DNA of 64,000 nucleotides from Oscillospiraceae bacterium (GTDB lineage: Bacteria > Bacillota > Clostridia > Oscillospirales > Ruminococcaceae): positions 2,666,001 through 2,730,000 of the forward strand of contig CP107208.1 of the NCBI GenBank assembly GCA_025758045.1. The letters are read 5' to 3'. A model generated the notes under the pieces. That model was not told the DNA's origin and did not search any database. It saw only the letters and a list, made by a program, of their open reading frames with translations. Positions 7,081 through 14,253 of the stretch are shown piece by piece (the first letter of the stretch is position 1; each line of letters opens with the position of its first letter). The position numbers were made by a program, and so were the translations under genes.

Positions 7081-8616
7081 GTGGTGAACCTAACAGTGCA
7101 ACTAAAACCCGAACAAATCTCCCGCATCATCCGCTCCCAGATCAAATACTACCAGAATGCGATCGAGCAGAGCGAGACCGGCACTGTCACAATGGTCGGC
7201 GACGGTATTGCCCGTGCCGCCGGCCTGGACAACTGCATGGCCGGTGAGCTGGTCCAGTTTGAGAGCGGCGCCTACGGCATGGCCCAAAACCTGGAAGAAA
7301 ACAGCGTTTCCATCGTTCTGCTGGGCGATGACAGCGGGATCAAGGAAGGCAGCAGCATCCACCGCACCGGCAAGGTCGTTTCTGTCCCTGTCGGTGAAGG
7401 GATGATTGGGCGTGTTGTCAACGCCCTGGGTCAGCCCATCGACGGCAAAGGCCCCATCGAAGCTGCCGATTACCGTGCTATCGAATCCCCGGCTCCCGGC
7501 ATCCTGGACCGCCAGCCTGTCAAGCAGCCGCTGCAGACCGGCATCAAGGCCATCGACTCGATGATCCCCATCGGCCGCGGCCAACGTGAGCTGATCATCG
7601 GCGACCGCCAGACCGGCAAGACCGTCATTGCCACAGATACCATCATCAACCAGAAGGGCAAGGACGTTCTGTGCATCTATGTTGCCATCGGCCAAAAGCG
7701 CTCCACCGTCGTTTCCCTCGTGGAAAATCTCGAGAAGAACGGCGCCATGGCCTACACGACCGTTGTTTGCGCCACAGCTTCGGAGCTGTCTCCGCTGCAG
7801 TATATCGCCCCCTACGCAGGCTGCGCCATGGGCGAGTACTTCATGCAGAAGGGCAAGCATGTCCTCATCATCTATGATGACCTGTCCAAGCACGCTGTTG
7901 CTTACCGTGCCCTGTCGCTGCTGATCCGCCGTCCGCCGGGACGTGAAGCTTACCCCGGCGATGTCTTCTATCTGCACAGCCGTCTGCTGGAGCGTGCCGC
8001 CAAGTTGAGCGACGAGAAAGGCGGCGGTTCTCTGACCGCGCTGCCCATCATCGAGACCCAGGCAGGTGATGTTTCGGCCTATATCCCGACCAACGTTATC
8101 TCCATCACCGACGGCCAGATCTTCCTGGAGACTGAGCTGTTCCACGCCGGTATCCGTCCTGCCGTCAACCCCGGCATTTCGGTTTCCCGTGTCGGCGGCA
8201 ACGCTCAGATCAAGGCGATGAAGAAAGTTGCCGGTACGCTGAAACTGATCTACTCCCAGTATCGCGAGCTGCAAGGCTTTGCCCAGTTCGGCTCTGACCT
8301 GGACGCCGATACCAAGGCCCGTCTGGCCCAGGGCGAGCGCATTGTGGAGATCCTCAAGCAGGACCGCAACAGCCCCGTACCTGTGGAGAAGCAGGTTGCC
8401 ATCCTGTACGCCACCATCCACGGCTATCTGAAGGATATTGCCGTGGCCGACATTGGTGCCTACGAGCAGGGCTTGTACCGGTATTTGGACGACAATGCCG
8501 CCGCCAACGACGTGATGGAGACTATCCGTACCACCGGCGACCTGAAGCCCGATACCGAGGGAGCGCTGAAACAGGTACTCGCCGCTTATACCGAACAATT
8601 TACTAAAGAAAAATAA
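7081..8616 (+). CDS. atpA: F1Fo ATP synthase subunit alpha
   Basis: The nucleotide-binding, mostly non-catalytic subunit of the F1 hexamer. The 511 residues contain the P-loop GDRQTGKT near residue 172 and the alpha signature PAVNPGISVSRVGG near residue 360. Initiation must be at a GTG: 7081, 7084 or 7096 are possible and none has a convincing Shine-Dalgarno sequence, unlike every neighbour. A small hairpin fills the 34-bp gap after atpH. Translation may depend on coupling to atpH or on structure. Confidence 0.96.
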   Translation: MVNLTVQLKPEQISRIIRSQIKYYQNAIEQSETGTVTMVGDGIARAAGLDNCMAGELVQFESGAYGMAQNLEENSVSIVLLGDDSGIKEGSSIHRTGKVVSVPVGEGMIGRVVNALGQPIDGKGPIEAADYRAIESPAPGILDRQPVKQPLQTGIKAIDSMIPIGRGQRELIIGDRQTGKTVIATDTIINQKGKDVLCIYVAIGQKRSTVVSLVENLEKNGAMAYTTVVCATASELSPLQYIAPYAGCAMGEYFMQKGKHVLIIYDDLSKHAVAYRALSLLIRRPPGREAYPGDVFYLHSRLLERAAKLSDEKGGGSLTALPIIETQAGDVSAYIPTNVISITDGQIFLETELFHAGIRPAVNPGISVSRVGGNAQIKAMKKVAGTLKLIYSQYRELQGFAQFGSDLDADTKARLAQGERIVEILKQDRNSPVPVEKQVAILYATIHGYLKDIAVADIGAYEQGLYRYLDDNAAANDVMETIRTTGDLKPDTEGALKQVLAAYTEQFTKEK

Positions 8617-8637
8617 ACTGCAAAGGGGGTGCTGCCG

Positions 8638-9501
8638 ATGGCTGGCTCGATGAAAGAGATCAAGCTTCGCATTAAAAGTGTCGAAAGCACCATGCAAATT
8701 ACCAAGGCGATGGAGCTGGTTGCTTCCAGCAAGCTGCGCCGCGCGAAGGAGCGGGTAGAACATAGCCGCCCCTACTTTGAGACGCTGTACGCCACCCTGT
8801 TTGATATTGCCGCTGCGGATTCTGAATTCAGCAGCCCGTATCTTGCCAAGCGCGAGACTCACCGCCGCCTGTATATCGTAATTGCCGGCGACCGCGGCCT
8901 GGCTGGCGGCTACAACGCCAACATCCTTAAAGCGGTGGAGGCAGATGCCGCCGATGCCCCGGAGCAGGGTTATTGCGTATTGCCCATCGGTAAAAAGGCG
9001 GTCGAATATTTCGAGCGCCATAATGCCTCGATCTTAACCACCTCGTTTGCGGTGGCGGGGGACATTTCTGTCAGCGATTGCTTCGAGATCTCGCGCCTTG
9101 TCTGCCAGAAATTCTTGTCAGGGGAGTTTGATGAGATTCGTATCGCGTTCACCCAGTTTGTCTCCATGCTGACCCAGACGGCTTCCATCCTGCCGGTCCT
9201 GCCTTTCGATGCACCGCGCCCCAAGCCGGGGCAGGAGCGTGAAAGCCTGATGCTTTATGAGCCGGACAGCACTGCTGTGTTTGACGCCATCATCCCGGAA
9301 TATCTGGCCGGTGTCGTCTACGGTGCCTTGTGCGAGAGTGTTGCCAGTGAGCAGGGTGCCCGCCGTACCTCAATGGATGCCGCCACCAAGAATGCCGGTG
9401 AGATGATTGAACATCTGAACCTGTACTATAACCGCGCCCGCCAGGCTGCCATTACCCAGGAGATCACCGAGATCGTAGCCGGTGCCGACGCAGAATCTTA
9501 A
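8638..9501 (+). CDS. atpG: F1Fo ATP synthase subunit gamma
   Basis: Subunit gamma is the central rotor shaft. The 287-residue protein starts with the family pattern SMKEIKLRIKSVESTMQITKAMELV and ends with the matching C-terminal coiled-coil partner, including MDAATKNAGEMI and NRARQAAITQEITEIV. AAAGGGGG at 8622-8629 favours ATG 8638 over an upstream in-frame GTG that lies inside the binding site. Standard place between atpA and atpD. Confidence 0.96.
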   Translation: MAGSMKEIKLRIKSVESTMQITKAMELVASSKLRRAKERVEHSRPYFETLYATLFDIAAADSEFSSPYLAKRETHRRLYIVIAGDRGLAGGYNANILKAVEADAADAPEQGYCVLPIGKKAVEYFERHNASILTTSFAVAGDISVSDCFEISRLVCQKFLSGEFDEIRIAFTQFVSMLTQTASILPVLPFDAPRPKPGQERESLMLYEPDSTAVFDAIIPEYLAGVVYGALCESVASEQGARRTSMDAATKNAGEMIEHLNLYYNRARQAAITQEITEIVAGADAES

Positions 9502-9525
9502 AAAGCCCACAAAGGAGTGTGTGCT

Positions 9526-10920
9526 ATGCCAGAAAAACACATCGGAAAGGTGGTGCAGATCACCGGCCCGGTCCTGGACATCCGCTTCAAGGACGGCGAG
9601 TTGCCCGCCCTGCTGAATGCGGTAGAACTTGACAATCACGGCAAAAAGCTGGTCGTCGAAGTGGCGCAGCATATCGGTGATAACGTAGCCCGCTGCATCG
9701 CCATGGCCGCCACGGACGGCCTGGTCCGCGGTGTCGACGCCGTCGACACCGGCGGCCCCATCAACGTACCGGTAGGCGATGCCTGCCTGGGCCGCGTGTT
9801 CAATCTGCTGGGTGAGCCTGTCGATGAGCAGCCCGCGCCCGAAAACGTAGAGCATTGGCCTATCCACCGCGCCGCCCCTGCCTTTGACGAACAGGAATCC
9901 TCCACCGAAATTCTGGAGACCGGCATCAAGGTCGTTGACCTGATCTGCCCCTATGCCAAGGGTGGCAAGATCGGTCTGTTCGGCGGTGCCGGTGTCGGCA
10001 AAACTGTTCTGATCCAGGAGTTGATCTACAACATCGCTACTGCCCACAACGGCTACTCTGTCTTTACCGGCGTTGGTGAGCGTACCCGTGAGGGCAACGA
10101 CTTGTACGGCGAAATGCGCGAGAGCGGCGTTCTCAGCAAAACAGCGCTGGTCTACGGCCAGATGAACGAGCCGCCAGGAGCCCGTATGCGTGTAGCCCTG
10201 TCCGGCCTGACGATGGCGGAGTATTTCCGTGACGTCAAGCATCAGGATGTGCTGCTCTTCATTGATAACATCTTCCGTTTCACCCAGGCCGGTTCTGAGG
10301 TCTCGGCTCTGCTGGGCCGTATGCCCTCCGCCGTCGGCTACCAGCCCACGCTGGCCACCGAGATGGGCGCTTTACAGGAGCGTATTACTTCCACCCGCAA
10401 GGGCTCTATCACCTCCGTACAGGCTGTCTACGTGCCTGCAGACGACCTGACCGACCCGGCCCCTGCCACGACCTTCACCCATCTGGACGCCACCACGGTT
10501 CTGAGCCGTGACATCGCCTCCCAGGGCATCTATCCCGCTGTCGACCCGCTGGATTCCACCTCCCGTATCCTGTCGCCGGAAGTTGTAGGCCAGGAGCACT
10601 ACGAGGTTGCCCGCGCCGTACAGCAGGTTTTGCAGCGCTACAAGGACCTGCAGGACATCATCGCCATCATGGGTATGGACGAACTGTCGGAAGAGGATAA
10701 GATCACGGTCAGCCGCGCCCGTAAAGTACAGCGCTTCCTGTCCCAGTCTTTCCATGTTGCGGAGCAGTTCACCGGCATGCCCGGCCAGTATGTGCCGCTG
10801 AAAGAGACCCTGCGCGGCTTTAAGATGATTCTGAACGGCGAATGTGATTCCATTCCCGAAAGCTGCTTCCTGTTTGCCGGCACCATCGATGATGTTCTGG
10901 CAAAGGCCAAACAGCAGTAA
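9526..10920 (+). CDS. atpD: F1Fo ATP synthase subunit beta
   Basis: The catalytic subunit of F1. The 464 residues contain the P-loop GGAGVGKT near residue 153, the GERTREGNDLY block after it, and the beta signature PAVDPLDSTSR near residue 342. AAAGGAG at 9511-9517 sets the ATG at 9526. The gene is 12 bp before atpC. Confidence 0.97.
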   Translation: MPEKHIGKVVQITGPVLDIRFKDGELPALLNAVELDNHGKKLVVEVAQHIGDNVARCIAMAATDGLVRGVDAVDTGGPINVPVGDACLGRVFNLLGEPVDEQPAPENVEHWPIHRAAPAFDEQESSTEILETGIKVVDLICPYAKGGKIGLFGGAGVGKTVLIQELIYNIATAHNGYSVFTGVGERTREGNDLYGEMRESGVLSKTALVYGQMNEPPGARMRVALSGLTMAEYFRDVKHQDVLLFIDNIFRFTQAGSEVSALLGRMPSAVGYQPTLATEMGALQERITSTRKGSITSVQAVYVPADDLTDPAPATTFTHLDATTVLSRDIASQGIYPAVDPLDSTSRILSPEVVGQEHYEVARAVQQVLQRYKDLQDIIAIMGMDELSEEDKITVSRARKVQRFLSQSFHVAEQFTGMPGQYVPLKETLRGFKMILNGECDSIPESCFLFAGTIDDVLAKAKQQ

Positions 10921-10932
10921 GGGGGCGGGCAG

Positions 10933-11349
10933 ATGGCAGTTTTCCCGCTGAAGATCCTTACACCGGACGGCGTTGCCTTTGACGGCAGCGTCTCGGCCGT
11001 TTCCTGCCGCACCATCAACGGGCAGATCCAGCTGTTGGCAAAGCATATCGATTACTGCACGGCCCTCGGCATGGGGGAGGCCCACATTACGCTGGAGGAC
11101 GGCACCATCCGCCGGGCCGCCTGTATGGGCGGCATGCTCAGCATGATCGGCGGCGAATGCCGCCTGCTGGCCACCACCTTTGAATGGGCCGATGCCATCG
11201 ATAAAGAGCGTGCCGAGCGCAGCAAAGCCCGCGCCGAGGCGATCCTTGCCCAGAAAAACGTGGATACCCGCGAATTGGAACTGGCCGAAGCCCGCCTGAA
11301 GCGCGCCCTGGTGCGCAGCAGTGTGGCCTCGCGGCAGAATCTATCCTGA
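10933..11349 (+). CDS. atpC: F1Fo ATP synthase subunit epsilon
   Basis: Epsilon is the regulatory foot of the central stalk. The 138 residues show the N-terminal beta-sandwich (about 1-85) with LLAKHIDYCTALG in place of the more usual LPGH-type motif, then a two-helix C-terminal domain rich in Ala, Arg and Glu. GGGGGCGGG lies just before the ATG. A terminator follows, so the ATP synthase operon ends here. Confidence 0.93.
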   Translation: MAVFPLKILTPDGVAFDGSVSAVSCRTINGQIQLLAKHIDYCTALGMGEAHITLEDGTIRRAACMGGMLSMIGGECRLLATTFEWADAIDKERAERSKARAEAILAQKNVDTRELELAEARLKRALVRSSVASRQNLS

Positions 11350-11363
11350 TACAGCCAAAATAC

Positions 11364-11398
11364 CGCCGCCAGAAAACGACCTGGCGGCGATGTTTTTT
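11364..11398 (+). terminator. Intrinsic terminator of the ATP synthase operon
   Basis: A perfect 9-bp GC-rich stem (11364-11372 with 11381-11389), an 8-base loop and six T at 11393-11398. Confidence 0.88.
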
Positions 11399-11438
11399 GA
11401 GGAAGTTCACTTTTTTTGAATTTTTTTCAAAAAAAGTG

Positions 11439-11467
11439 TTGACATTTCTCCTATAGTCAGCTATAAT
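11439..11467 (+). promoter_or_regulatory. Consensus SigA promoter of tRNA-Pro
   Basis: Perfect TTGACA (11439-11444) and TATAAT (11462-11467) separated by 17 bp, 31 bp upstream of the tRNA. Confidence 0.92.
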
Positions 11468-11498
11468 GAACAAGCTGATTCGAGACAGCCCAGTTCGA

Positions 11499-11575
11499 CC
11501 GGGTGTAGCGCAGTTTGGTAGCGCGCTTGAATGGGGTTCAAGAGGCCGTGAGTTCGACTCTCGCCACTCGGACCA
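11499..11575 (+). tRNA. tRNA-Pro (anticodon GGG)
   Basis: A 77-nt cloverleaf can be folded. The acceptor arm is 7 bp with one G-U pair, and the D stem pairs GCGC with GCGC. The anticodon stem is CTTGA/TCAAG with loop ATGGGGT, giving anticodon GGG at 11533-11535. The T arm GTGAG/CTCGC has loop TTCGACT. The 3' CCA is encoded. It reads proline codons CCC and CCT. Confidence 0.96.
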
Positions 11576-11601
11576 AACAGTTGGCTGTACGTCAGCGAAA
11601 G

Positions 11602-11636
11602 AACGTCAAATCCGAAAGGGTTTGGCGTTTTTTATT
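11602..11636 (+). terminator. Intrinsic terminator of tRNA-Pro
   Basis: A 12-bp stem with two G-U pairs (11602-11613 with 11618-11629) closed by a GAAA tetraloop and followed by a T-rich stretch. Confidence 0.88.
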
Positions 11637-11816
11637 TATATTTTCCTTGGTGCAGTGTTATGCAGTTCTAACGGTTTTCTAACGGACATCATCTTTCCCA
11701 TCGGCAATATTATGCGCAAAAAAGATTAATAGGAAGAGAAAAACGACCCGAAAGTGATAAAATAGCTTATAATTCGACAAATACCGTGCATTTCTTGCGA
11801 AATTCGAGCATGGCAG

Positions 11817-11844
11817 TTGAAAATCGAAATTTATATGTTACAAT
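11817..11844 (+). promoter_or_regulatory. Probable promoter of the pilin-like gene
   Basis: TTGAAA at 11817-11822, 16 bp, TACAAT at 11839-11844, about 60 bp before the start codon. The rest of 11640-11890 is AT-rich and holds nothing else I can identify. Confidence 0.6.
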
Positions 11845-11903
11845 ATTATACACCAACAGGGGATGGAGTGCGTCCCCGATTAAATTTAGGAGGAGTCTAA
11901 ATT

Positions 11904-12371
11904 ATGTTCGAAAAAATTCGTAAACTCAAGGACCGCAAGGGTTTTACCCTGGTCGAGTTGATCGTGGTTCTGGTCATCCTGGCCATCCTGGCTGCCCTGC
12001 TGATCCCCGCTCTGACTGGCTACATCGACAAGGCCAACAAGGAGAAGATTGTTTCTGAGTGCCGTATGGTTGTTATGGCGGCTCAGACCGAGGCTTCTGA
12101 GTTGTACGGCAAAATGGACGGTGACAAGTTGGCTTTTGGCTCTGACACTAACACGGCTGCTGACTATGATGATGCTGTTAAGGATCTGTCTGAAACAAAG
12201 GGCAAATTTAAAATTGTGCTCTATGATGATGGTACCGTTCACACTGTCCAGTATTGGAACAGCGGCTGGACTATTACTTATACTGATGGCACTTATAATG
12301 AGGCCACGGCAGCTACTGCACCTGATGGCGATACTACAACTACGATTGATGTAAAGCCTGCAAAGTCCTAA
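11904..12371 (+). CDS. Orphan type IV pilin-like protein (prepilin N-terminal motif)
   Basis: A 155-residue protein with a textbook class III signal: a basic leader (KIRKLKDRK), then G-FTLVE with the conserved Glu5 and a 20-residue hydrophobic helix. A prepilin peptidase would cleave after the glycine and the helix would pack into a pilus or pseudopilus. The rest is a small polar, Asp/Thr-rich domain with no cysteines. AGGAGGAG precedes the ATG. No pilus ATPase, platform protein or peptidase is nearby. The 3' half uses more A/T-ending codons than the neighbours, which may mark transfer or fast evolution. Confidence 0.88.
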   Translation: MFEKIRKLKDRKGFTLVELIVVLVILAILAALLIPALTGYIDKANKEKIVSECRMVVMAAQTEASELYGKMDGDKLAFGSDTNTAADYDDAVKDLSETKGKFKIVLYDDGTVHTVQYWNSGWTITYTDGTYNEATAATAPDGDTTTTIDVKPAKS

Positions 12372-12372
12372 G

Positions 12373-12394
12373 AGTTTCACCTGCTGGTGGAACT
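12373..12394 (+). other. Hairpin in the 3' untranslated region of the pilin-like gene
   Basis: A 9-bp stem with one G-U pair (12373-12381 with 12386-12394) and loop TGCT, with no T run behind it. Flanking TAAGAGT (12369-12375) can instead pair with ACTCTTA (12405-12411), giving an alternative fold. It could protect the mRNA 3' end. Confidence 0.5.
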
Positions 12395-12417
12395 GCTAGG
12401 AAGTACTCTTAAAGCTC

Positions 12418-12449
12418 AAATCCTGCCACATAAGGTGGCGGGATTTTTT
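12418..12449 (+). terminator. Intrinsic terminator of the pilin-like gene
   Basis: A 12-bp stem with one mismatch or G-U pair (12418-12429 with 12435-12446) followed by T-rich sequence. Confidence 0.88.
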
Positions 12450-12593
12450 GTTTCTTTGTTACTATAAGCTTCTTACCACTTTACGAGTCTGTTGTTCTGA
12501 ACGTCTAAATTCCTTGGCGTAAAGCTTGTCAACAAGCGCGACTTTGGCGATAACCGCTACGGATATGGCATGTTGCGCTCCCCTGAGCATTAT

Positions 12594-12637
12594 AACAAAA
12601 GCCTCCGCTGCCGGACTTCACTTCCGGCGGCGGGGGC
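12594..12637 (-). terminator. Intrinsic terminator of the MATE gene
   Basis: A 14-bp GC-rich stem (12601-12614 with 12624-12637) with a T run on the minus strand just beyond it. It lies 15 bp after the MATE stop codon. The stretch 12450-12593 shows no gene I can support. Confidence 0.85.
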
Positions 12638-12652
12638 CTTGCTTATATAGCC

Positions 12653-13987
12653 TTATTGTGGCCGTTTGACGGCCTTGTGGTAGACGAGGACAGAGATACC
12701 GGCTGTGATGGCTTCGGTGATCCAGAACGCATGCCAGACGCCCGTGGGGCCAAGCAGGCGGCACAGCACCCAGGCAATGGGCATCATGGCGATAATGTAG
12801 CGCACCAGCGAGATGATGAGCGACTCGGTGCCCTTACCCAGACCCTCCAGTGCGCCGGAGCCGGTCACGGTAAGGGAAGATACGATAAAGCCCACGCAGA
12901 TAATGCGCAGTGCGGTCTGGCCCGCGGCGATCGTCTCCGGGTTGGAGCTGAACACATTCATCAGCGGGCCGGCAAACACCAGGCATAGCACCGTGCCGCC
13001 CGCCATGATGGTTCCCGTCATGGCCAGGGTCAGGTTGTAAATTTTCTTTACGCGGGCATCCTCGCCCGCGCCGTAGTTGTAGCCGATGATGGGGCGCATG
13101 CCCTGCACAATGCCGTTGGCAGGCAGGTACAGGAAGGTCTGCAATTTATAATAGATGCCTAGCACCACCACGTAGACCTGCGAATAAGCCGCCAGAATGG
13201 AGTTGAGGAACGACACCAGCAGCGAGGGGAGCGCCAGATTGAGAATGGCCGGGATGCCGATGGCATACAGGCTTACATCCATTTTGCGGTTCGGCGTCAT
13301 GCAGTCGCGGCGCACCCGCACACTGATCTCCGTAGTATTGTACACGAACAAATAGATGGTCAGCGTCAAAATCTGGCCGATGCCGGTGGCCAGTGCCGCA
13401 CCGGCAATGCCCATTTTCGGGAACGGGCCGATGCCGAAGATCAGCATCGGGTCCAGGATGATATTGCAGACAGAGCCTGCCATCAGGCCCACCATCGTAA
13501 CGCGCATGCGGCCCACCGCCTGGAAGATCTTCTCAAATGCCAGGGTGGCCATGATGACCGTGGAGAACAGGAACGCGATGCGCGAGTAGGTCACGCCCAT
13601 CCGGATGACCGTTTCGTCGCTGGTGAACATCCGCAGGAAGGTCGGCATGATCAGGATGCTGACCACCGTGATGACCACACCGTGCAGCAGCGAGAGCATC
13701 AGGCCATGGGTGGCAGCCATATTCGCCTTTTTATGCTCACCCGCGCCCAGGTGCAGGGCGATCTGCGCATTGATGCCCACGCCAAAGCCGATGGCAATGG
13801 CGTTGATAAGATTCTGCACCGGGTAGACCAGCGACAGCGCCGTCATGGCATCCTCACTGATCTGGGCCACGAACAGGCTGTCCACGATGTTGTACAGCGC
13901 GTTGACCAGCATCGAGATGACCATGGGCAGCGCCATGCTGACCAGCAGGGGAAAGATCGGTTTTTCCTTCATAAACGTATCATTCAT
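12653..13987 (-). CDS. MATE family multidrug/cation efflux transporter
   Basis: A 444-residue protein with about 12 transmembrane segments in two related halves, typical of MATE exporters that expel drugs or metabolites using a Na+ or H+ gradient. Recognisable family stretches are PLLVSMALPMVISMLVNALYN, VYPVQNLINAIAIGFGVG and PANGIVQGMRPIIGYNYGAG. GGGAGGT lies 5 bp before the ATG at 13987. The reading frame stays open further upstream through the leader hairpin, but those candidate starts lack a binding site. Expression is probably controlled by the attenuator in the leader. The substrate cannot be told from sequence. Confidence 0.92.
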   Translation of the reverse strand: MNDTFMKEKPIFPLLVSMALPMVISMLVNALYNIVDSLFVAQISEDAMTALSLVYPVQNLINAIAIGFGVGINAQIALHLGAGEHKKANMAATHGLMLSLLHGVVITVVSILIMPTFLRMFTSDETVIRMGVTYSRIAFLFSTVIMATLAFEKIFQAVGRMRVTMVGLMAGSVCNIILDPMLIFGIGPFPKMGIAGAALATGIGQILTLTIYLFVYNTTEISVRVRRDCMTPNRKMDVSLYAIGIPAILNLALPSLLVSFLNSILAAYSQVYVVVLGIYYKLQTFLYLPANGIVQGMRPIIGYNYGAGEDARVKKIYNLTLAMTGTIMAGGTVLCLVFAGPLMNVFSSNPETIAAGQTALRIICVGFIVSSLTVTGSGALEGLGKGTESLIISLVRYIIAMMPIAWVLCRLLGPTGVWHAFWITEAITAGISVLVYHKAVKRPQ

Positions 13988-14008
13988 AGTGTACCTCCCA
14001 GACACAGC

Positions 14009-14055
14009 AAAAAGCCACACAATGGGTCGACATTCCAGCCGAACCATTGTGTGGC
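14009..14055 (-). promoter_or_regulatory. Attenuator-like terminator in the leader of the MATE gene
   Basis: A perfect 12-bp inverted repeat (14014-14025 with 14044-14055) with an 18-base loop, followed on the minus strand by TTTTT. It lies between the promoter and the MATE start, so most transcripts would stop here unless the hairpin is prevented. GTGTGG in the upstream leader (14084-14089, minus strand) is complementary to CCACAC in the first arm and could form an antiterminator. Confidence 0.75.
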
Positions 14056-14106
14056 GAAAAATAGTATAGACTACTGTAAAAATCCACACCTGTTTTAGGT
14101 TTTTGC

Positions 14107-14135
14107 ATAATACCACAGTTTTTTTATTTTGTCAA
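14107..14135 (-). promoter_or_regulatory. SigA promoter of the MATE gene
   Basis: On the minus strand TTGACA (14130-14135), a 17-bp spacer and TATTAT (14107-14112). The implied leader before the MATE start is roughly 110 nt and includes the attenuator. Confidence 0.85.
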
Positions 14136-14157
14136 GACGGCCCGGCCCACTTTTTAA

Positions 14158-14189
14158 CCTATTGACGCAATAGGTGTTTGTGCTATAAT
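14158..14189 (+). promoter_or_regulatory. Promoter of the cysteine desulfurase gene with overlapping inverted repeat
   Basis: TTGACG at 14162-14167, 16 bp, TATAAT at 14184-14189. A perfect 7-bp inverted repeat CCTATTG/CAATAGG (14158-14174, 3-base centre) covers the -35 box and may be an operator. Confidence 0.7.
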
Positions 14190-14253
14190 ATTTTGGTATA
14201 TACTTTTCCCGGGGAAGTGCCCCGCCGCCATGAAATGAGGCAATCTGACATCC

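Noticed and set aside
7102..9021. A 639-codon minus-strand open frame opposite atpA and atpG
   Set aside because: Same codon-shadow effect; no family features and the plus-strand genes are certain.
11466..11729. An 87-codon plus-strand frame beginning at the promoter of tRNA-Pro
   Set aside because: It runs through the whole tRNA and its terminator and has no binding site.
13988..14116. Upstream extension of the MATE protein or a fused leader peptide
   Set aside because: The frame is open, but the candidate starts have no binding site while ATG 13987 has GGGAGGT. The extension crosses the attenuator hairpin. Kept only as a possible leader-peptide idea in the findings.
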